A DNA stretch of 18,761 nucleotides, from assembly GCF_028209625.1 (NCBI RefSeq), contig NZ_JAQLDU010000022.1, positions 1-18,761 of the forward strand, given 5' to 3'. This document shows positions 14,682 through 18,761 of the stretch, one piece after another. The translations under genes were made by a program, and so were the position numbers. The notes under the pieces were generated by a model. The model worked only from the letters and a program-made list of their open reading frames with translations, had not been told where the DNA came from and searched no databases. Position 1 is the stretch's first letter, and each line of letters opens with the position of its first letter. This DNA is from Collinsella aerofaciens (GTDB lineage Bacteria > Actinomycetota > Coriobacteriia > Coriobacteriales > Coriobacteriaceae).

Positions 14682-16712
14682 ATGACCGCACCTGCATCCA
14701 AGCTGCTCCAGCCCATTACGGTTGGCCCCCTTGAGCTCAAGAACCGCATTATGTTCCCGCCGCTAACCACCGGCTACGAGGAGCGCGACGGTTCCATCGG
14801 CGAGCGCAGCCTGGCTTTTTACGAGCGCCTGGCCCGTGGCGGCGTGAGCTACATCGTCATCGGCGACGTCGCTCCCGTTATGACCGCAAGCCCCACGCCC
14901 AAGCTGGCGACCGACGCTCAGATCCCCACGTTTAAGGCCCTGGCCGACGCCGTCCACAAGCACGGCGCCAAGGTCGCGCTGCAGCTGTTCCACCCCGAGT
15001 ACGACGTCCCCGGCGTCGGCCGCATGGTCATGGGCTCCATGGCCGCCGCCAAGGCCGCGCAGGAGGCCAAGGCCGCCGGCGACGAGGAGACCTTTGCCGC
15101 CAAGATGGCCGAGTCCAACGAGATTCGCAAGCAGGCCTACGCCAAACTGCACCACGACATGCAGCACTTTGTGAACGAGGCCACCGTGGAGCAGCTCACC
15201 CAGATCAAGGAGGCTATCGCCGCCTCGGCCGCCCGCGCGCAGCAGGCTGGCATCGACGCCATCGAGGTCCACGGCGACCGTCTGGTGGGTTCGCTGTGCT
15301 CGGCCATCCTCAACCAGCGCACCGACGAGTACGGCGGCTCGTTCGAGAACCGCGTCCGCTACGCACTCGAGGTCGTCGCCGCCATTAAGGAGGCCGCGCC
15401 GGAGCTGATGGTGGAGTACAAACTCCCCGTGATCATGGAGAACCCCGACGGCACGACGCGCGGCAAGGGCGGTCTGCTGCCCGATGAGGCCTGCGAGTTC
15501 GCCAAGCTGCTCGAGGGCGCCGGCATCGATATGATCCAGGTTGCGCAGGCAAACCACACCGGCAACATGGGCGACACCATTCCGCCCATGGGCGCCATGC
15601 CCTACAACTGGACGCTGCCCGTGGCCGAGCGCGTCAAGGCCCTGGTCTCCGTGCCGGTGGCAACCGTCGGCCGCGTCGTCTCGGTCGAGGCCGGCGAGAA
15701 GATCCTGGAAGACGGCTCGGCCGACATCATCGCCTACGGCCGCTCGCTCATGTGCGACCCCGACATTGCGCTGAAGGCTGCCACGGGTGAGCCCATTCGC
15801 GAGTGCCTCAACTGCAACAAGGGCTGCGTCGATGCGATTCAAAACCGCAAGTACATCTCGTGCGTGCTCAATGCCGAGAACGGCGACGAGGCGACCATCG
15901 CCATTAAGCCGGGCGAGGGCGACAAGAAGATCGCCGTGGTGGGCGGCGGTATTGCCGGCCTGGAGGCCGCGCGCGTGGCGGCCAAGCGCGGCTACGACGT
16001 GACCGTCTACGAGGCGAGCGATCATCTGGGCGGTCAGATTGTGCTGGCGGCCGCGCCTCCGCGCAAGGACGAGATCATGCGCTCGGTCGAGTACTACGAG
16101 AAGATTCTGCCCGGCCTGGGTGTGAAGGTCGAGCTCAACCACGTCGCTACCGCTGAGGACCTCAACGCCGCCGACGCCGCGATTGTGGCCGTGGGCGCGC
16201 ACGACGTGGTCATCCCCGTTCCGGGTGCCGATTCGGAGAAGGTCGTCTCGAGCTGGGACGTGCTGGCCGGCAAGGTGGAGCTTACGGGACGCGTCGCCGT
16301 CATTGGCGGTGGCCTGGTGGGCACCGAGACTGCCGAGTACTTGCTGCAGCACGGTTGCGAGGTGGCGATCGTGGAGATGCTCGACAAGATTGCCGCGGGC
16401 GAGTCCGAGACCATTCTGCCGCTGATCATGAGCGACTTCGCAGAGCACAACGTGGAGCAGCACGTGAAGACCCGCCTGACCGCCATTACCGACGAGGGCG
16501 TGGAGGCCATTCGCACCACCGAGGACGGCGCCGAGGAGCCGGTGAAGATCGCCTGCGATTACGTGGTGATGGCCGTGGGCTCCAAGGCCAACGCGTTTGA
16601 CCTGGACGGCGTGACGGTGCCCGTGACCTGCGTGGGTGACTGCTCGGGCGAGCGCACCGCCGACATCGCGAGCGCCATTCGCACGGCATATCACGCGGCC
16701 AACGAGCTGTAG
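14682..16712 (+). CDS. NADH:flavin oxidoreductase of the OYE / 2,4-dienoyl-CoA reductase type (FMN, [4Fe-4S], FAD)
   Basis: The 676-residue cytosolic enzyme has the FadH/BaiCD/BaiH layout: an FMN-binding TIM barrel (about 1-365), an iron-sulfur motif, and a FAD/NAD(P)H domain. Barrel motifs are LKNRIMFPPLTTGY (19-32), QLFHPEYD (101-108), NQRTDEYGGSFENR (211-224) and YGRSLMCDPD (352-361). Cluster cysteines are 375, 378, 382 and 394 (CLNCNKGC...C). Dinucleotide folds show VVGGGIAGLEAA (419-430) and VIGGGLVGTETAEY (540-553). Where dienoyl-CoA reductases usually have HGAHGYLL, this protein has HGDRLVGSLCS (198-208), and it has an Ala/Glu-rich insert at about 115-170, so the substrate is probably different and cannot be named. 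GAGGA is 6 nt before this ATG; an ATG 6 nt earlier is too close to it. Confidence 0.9.
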   Translation: MTAPASKLLQPITVGPLELKNRIMFPPLTTGYEERDGSIGERSLAFYERLARGGVSYIVIGDVAPVMTASPTPKLATDAQIPTFKALADAVHKHGAKVALQLFHPEYDVPGVGRMVMGSMAAAKAAQEAKAAGDEETFAAKMAESNEIRKQAYAKLHHDMQHFVNEATVEQLTQIKEAIAASAARAQQAGIDAIEVHGDRLVGSLCSAILNQRTDEYGGSFENRVRYALEVVAAIKEAAPELMVEYKLPVIMENPDGTTRGKGGLLPDEACEFAKLLEGAGIDMIQVAQANHTGNMGDTIPPMGAMPYNWTLPVAERVKALVSVPVATVGRVVSVEAGEKILEDGSADIIAYGRSLMCDPDIALKAATGEPIRECLNCNKGCVDAIQNRKYISCVLNAENGDEATIAIKPGEGDKKIAVVGGGIAGLEAARVAAKRGYDVTVYEASDHLGGQIVLAAAPPRKDEIMRSVEYYEKILPGLGVKVELNHVATAEDLNAADAAIVAVGAHDVVIPVPGADSEKVVSSWDVLAGKVELTGRVAVIGGGLVGTETAEYLLQHGCEVAIVEMLDKIAAGESETILPLIMSDFAEHNVEQHVKTRLTAITDEGVEAIRTTEDGAEEPVKIACDYVVMAVGSKANAFDLDGVTVPVTCVGDCSGERTADIASAIRTAYHAANEL

Positions 16713-16787
16713 CTAACATCGCGGCGGGGCGGGGCGGTAGCACGGATCCGCCTCGCCCGGCTGCGTCCTGGCGCACACAGGCCATCG

Positions 16788-16832
16788 ACCGGGGTGGGAC
16801 TTGCAAGAACGGCAGGCCCCACCCCGGTTTTT
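16788..16832 (+). terminator. Rho-independent terminator of the flavin oxidoreductase gene
   Basis: The 11-bp stem ACCGGGGTGGG / CCCACCCCGGT with a 19-nt loop is followed by a T-run, 75 nt past the stop. Confidence 0.85.
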
Positions 16833-16867
16833 GTGCGAGGAGGCAGGCGAGCTTAAACGCACCCTAA

Positions 16868-16912
16868 CCTCATCTTCACCTCAAATGAGGCAAAGATGAG
16901 GTTAAGATGAGG
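16868..16912. repeat. Inverted cluster of TGAGG boxes at 11-bp spacing
   Basis: TGAGG starts at 16886, 16897 and 16908 on the plus strand, in units TGAGGCAAAGA, TGAGGTTAAGA and TGAGGCAAAGC. CCTCA (the reverse box) starts at 16868 and 16879. The two groups meet at CCTCA-AA-TGAGG. The DNA also forms an 11-bp stem AACCTCATCTT / AAGATGAGGTT (16866-16876 / 16893-16903). No gene is visible here. A binding site for a phased-repeat regulator or an RNA stem are both possible. Confidence 0.65.
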
Positions 16913-16970
16913 CAAAGCTTGAACGGACGTGCGAGCCGTTGCGCGAACAATGCGCGCACGGTTGAGTGGG

Positions 16971-17005
16971 CGGGGAGTGCCGTTATCGGTGCTCCCCGTT
17001 TTTTT
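16971..17005 (+). terminator. Strong terminator with no annotated gene upstream
   Basis: The hairpin CGGGGAGTGCCG / CGGTGCTCCCCG with a 4-nt loop (two mismatches in the stem) is followed by seven T residues. It ends a 138-bp stretch (16833-16970) with no credible ORF but with further hairpin potential (GCGC-N7-GCGC near 16941-16955), so a small RNA is possible. Confidence 0.75.
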
Positions 17006-17036
17006 GCCAATGAGGGTGCTCTGACCAGCGGGTTCA

Positions 17037-17116
17037 GAAAATCCGAATCTTGAGCGACCGAAAATCCGAACTCCTAGAACATGAAAATCCGAATCGCTGA
17101 CACCCGAAAATCCGAA
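17037..17116 (+). repeat. Four GAAAATCCGAA boxes on an exact 23-bp period
   Basis: The 11-mer GAAAATCCGAA occurs without mismatch at 17037, 17060, 17083 and 17106. The 12-nt sequences between copies are all different. Identical boxes at constant spacing with free spacers point to a protein-binding array. It is about 260 bp upstream of the surface-protein genes. Confidence 0.85.
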
Positions 17117-17131
17117 TTTGATGCAAGGGGA

Positions 17132-17196
17132 TTGGTGCAAGTGGTCAGGTTTGTTAGCACCATGTTGGCGCGAAGTGACCTGACCACTTGCACCAA
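17132..17196. repeat. 65-bp palindrome with perfect 19-bp arms and a 27-nt loop
   Basis: Arms TTGGTGCAAGTGGTCAGGT (17132-17150) and its exact inverse (17178-17196) enclose 27 nt (17151-17177), inside which GC.CCA and TTGG.GC can pair again. No T-run follows. The geometry equals that of the A-F elements (arm about 18, core 27) although the sequence is unrelated. Confidence 0.8.
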
Positions 17197-17375
17197 GGGT
17201 TTGACTTTTAAGACATCATTAAGGCTTGCGTTGTGGAGCGAACCGCAGGTCAATGCTATTCTTTTACCTTATCGTACGGTGTTGTATTCTGCCTGAATTC
17301 TCTACCTGCGAACAACGGATAAACGCGACCGAGCGGAAAAGGATGGCAAGCCCGCAAGCAGGGCAAACGTAAGCG
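17197..17375 (+). promoter_or_regulatory. Upstream/leader region of the surface-protein operon
   Basis: There is no ORF I trust here. A promoter is likely but no clear -35/-10 pair stands out; TTACCT near 17267 with TATTCT about 15 nt later is the best weak candidate. A small hairpin GCCC-GCAAGCA-GGGC sits at 17350-17364, just before the start codon. I considered a c-di-GMP-type riboswitch because of GGGCAAAC but the rest of the motif is absent. Confidence 0.25.
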
Positions 17376-18416
17376 ATGAGTGGCATGGACCGACATAGCG
17401 AGCTCCAGCAGCACAAGACGGCGGCCGAGTACCGCCAAGCTGCCGACGAGCACGTGCGGACCCTCAAGGATTTCTGGAAGGATTTCCTGGTGAGCGGTCT
17501 GTTTGTGCTGGCCGCCATCGTTGCCATCTTTGCATGCCTGGCCTGGTTTGCCGCGAATAACCGAGTGAGCGCCACGGGGAGTACGATCGGGGCGAAGGCG
17601 GGGCGGTACACGCTGACCGCCGCGGGCGAGGGTGAGTCCGGCGCACACGTGGGCTATTACGAGCGCTCCGAGCGCACGCCCGAGGAAAAGCATGCCATCG
17701 ATGGCCTGGATACGACCGACGCCATGACGGTAACGCTCGGCTCCAACCTGAACAACGAGACCGCGGGCTCTCTGTACCCGGGTGCTCGCGGCAAGATTAC
17801 ATTTACGGTGAAGCCGCTGGTGAGTAACCTGGACGGGGTCACGATCAATCTGTCGCGCTTGCTTAAGCTTAAGGACACGGACATTGGCGTTGTTGAGGAC
17901 GGGGGAACGCTGGCGCCCGAGGCAGCGACGCTCCTTGGCTTGGTTAAGGGCCATGTATTGTTCTTTACGAGCTGCGACCAGAACGGGTATTACTCGGGCC
18001 GCGTGGTTGATAGCAAGATCGAGATTCCCAGGAAAGCATTTTGCGAAAACGGCGATGTGACCAAGCCAACGAACAAACCCGTCACCATCAATCTGTACTG
18101 GGTATGGCCGGAGTACTTTCAGAACTTCGTCCTTACCGGCAACACGAATTACTACAAGAATCTGTTTGCGGCGGCGGGCGACGCAAAGTCTGACTACGGC
18201 GCTCTGCAGGCGGACATGAACGAGCATAAAGCGAACTACTTCTATGGCGCGGCAAACGGCACAAGTGCTGCCAACGCCCCCGCGGTTTCGTCTAGCATGT
18301 CCTTCAGCGACACCGCCATCTGCTCGGCGCTGTACAACAATGCCGACGAGCAGATCGGCAATAAGGTCAAATACATCCAACTTAGAATTAGCGCTCAGGA
18401 GGGCGTGAGCTCATGA
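17376..18416 (+). CDS. Membrane-anchored extracellular protein of unknown function
   Basis: The 346-residue protein has a charged N-terminus of about 35 residues, one membrane span (about 38-60, FLVSGLFVLAAIVAIFACLAW) and about 285 outward-facing residues rich in Asn, Thr, Gly and Val, suggestive of beta-structure. I do not recognise a named domain. The segment after the span, WFAANNRVSATGSTIG (57-72), parallels WFVGSKSLSTVGKIQ in the next gene, so the two are likely distant paralogues with the same topology. There is no LPxTG or C-terminal anchor. The ribosome site is poor, and an in-frame stop (TAA) sits two codons upstream, so the start is 17376 or ATG 17385. The stop overlaps the next ATG (ATGA), so they form one operon. 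A role in a pilus-like or surface assembly is speculative. Confidence 0.8.
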   Translation: MSGMDRHSELQQHKTAAEYRQAADEHVRTLKDFWKDFLVSGLFVLAAIVAIFACLAWFAANNRVSATGSTIGAKAGRYTLTAAGEGESGAHVGYYERSERTPEEKHAIDGLDTTDAMTVTLGSNLNNETAGSLYPGARGKITFTVKPLVSNLDGVTINLSRLLKLKDTDIGVVEDGGTLAPEAATLLGLVKGHVLFFTSCDQNGYYSGRVVDSKIEIPRKAFCENGDVTKPTNKPVTINLYWVWPEYFQNFVLTGNTNYYKNLFAAAGDAKSDYGALQADMNEHKANYFYGAANGTSAANAPAVSSSMSFSDTAICSALYNNADEQIGNKVKYIQLRISAQEGVSS

Positions 18417-18688
18417 GCACCATGCAAACGCGCCTCGGCGATGCCCGCAATTGGATAGAAAACCACCGCGCACAGGCCCTTGCGGTCCTGATATTGCTGG
18501 CGGCAATCGCTCTTATCATCGGCTTGTCTCTCTCGTGGTTTGTGGGCAGCAAAAGTCTGTCCACGGTGGGCAAGATCCAAACGCCCACGCAGCTCAAGAT
18601 CATGGGTCCCAACCAGACGAGCATCGAGCCCATCGAGATTTCGTATGACGAGTCACGGGGTGATATGAAAAACTCCAACGGCACCTGA
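18413..18688 (+). pseudogene. Membrane-anchored surface protein truncated by IS insertion
   Basis: Only the first 91 codons remain: a cytosolic N-terminus of about 20 residues, one membrane span (about 21-42, ALAVLILLAAIALIIGLSLSW) and the beginning of an extracellular part. The host sequence ends at 18685. The TGA stop (18686-18688) is the first three bases of the IS end. The overlap with the previous gene (ATGA) and the matching topology indicate a paralogous partner protein. The full-length form and any later operon genes lie beyond the IS or are lost. A membrane stub of this length is unlikely to be functional. Confidence 0.75.
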
Positions 18689-18761
18689 ACTGCGCCCCAA
18701 TTCTTGGACGGGCTAATAAGCGGCCTACGCCGCACATAGGGACTGATTCCGGAATTCCTCC
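18686..18761 (+). mobile_element. Terminal fragment of an IS3-family-like insertion sequence (right boundary)
   Basis: This is the same 76-bp terminus as bases 1-76, in the opposite orientation, beginning TGAACTGCGCCCC and interrupting the surface-protein gene. The two copies present the same IS end toward the window, so they are inverted relative to each other. It contains a short GCGGC-N4-GCCGC stem and the palindromes TTCCGGAA and GGAATTCC. The transposase is not in the window. Confidence 0.6.

Noticed and set aside
14763..16694. 643-codon minus-strand ORF opposite the flavin oxidoreductase
   Set aside because: Antisense shadow; the plus strand has all family motifs, a ribosome site and a terminator.
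16853..17140. Minus-strand ORF with repeated IRIFG/FGFS-like peptides
   Set aside because: The peptide repetition is just the translated 23-bp DNA repeat; there is no ribosome site or homology.
17330..17375. c-di-GMP-type riboswitch before the surface-protein gene
   Set aside because: GGGCAAAC matches a fragment of the motif, but the GACGCAAAGCC part and second helix are missing.

Overview
This is GC-rich bacterial DNA with densely packed genes and many palindromic repeats between them. The gene set is an ECF transporter with fused ATPase halves, a FolP-FolK fusion, a type III pantothenate kinase and an FMN/FAD/[4Fe-4S] oxidoreductase of a kind common in gut anaerobes. Together with the repeats it suggests a Coriobacteriia gut actinobacterium, probably Collinsella or a close relative. 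This is inferred from gene style and recall of the lineage, not from a search. Both ends of the window are the same 76 bp in opposite orientation and look like the terminus of one IS3-family element, so the contig is bounded by two IS copies facing away from it.

Layout. At 141-2731 prs and glmU lie on the minus strand (PRPP and UDP-GlcNAc supply). At 2931-6179 there is a tightly overlapping plus-strand operon, ecfT - ecfA(A+A') - ECF S component. At 6180-6714 a convergent gap holds a bidirectional terminator and several repeat pairs. At 6715-7533 exoA (exonuclease III) is on the minus strand, divergent from a plus-strand block of a sirtuin, folP-folK and a degenerate biotin-ligase-like gene (7669-10949). 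coaX lies on the minus strand at 11073-11921, followed by an initiator tRNA at 12118-12194.

The region 12200-14550 reads as an accessory module. One gene, an AlbA_2/Schlafen-type ATP-binding putative regulator (12676-14118), sits between two arrays of a 63-bp palindromic element. There are six copies, each with a central segment of exactly 27 nt and an array period of about 80 bp. Just after the gene comes a tandem repeat that places six TCGCA boxes 11 bp apart. Then comes a large OYE-type flavoenzyme (14682-16712).

The last part has a 663-bp gap rich in ordered repeats: TGAGG boxes on an 11-bp phase, four GAAAATCCGAA boxes on a 23-bp phase, and a 19-bp-arm palindrome with a 27-nt loop. It lies ahead of two overlapping genes for membrane-anchored surface proteins, the second cut off by the right-hand IS end.

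Most coding genes are ordinary housekeeping genes. The unusual content is the repeat architecture around the AlbA_2 gene and ahead of the surface-protein operon, together with three protein oddities: a large insertion in DHPS, a biotin-ligase homologue lacking its catalytic motifs, and a palindrome-bearing linker inside EcfA.
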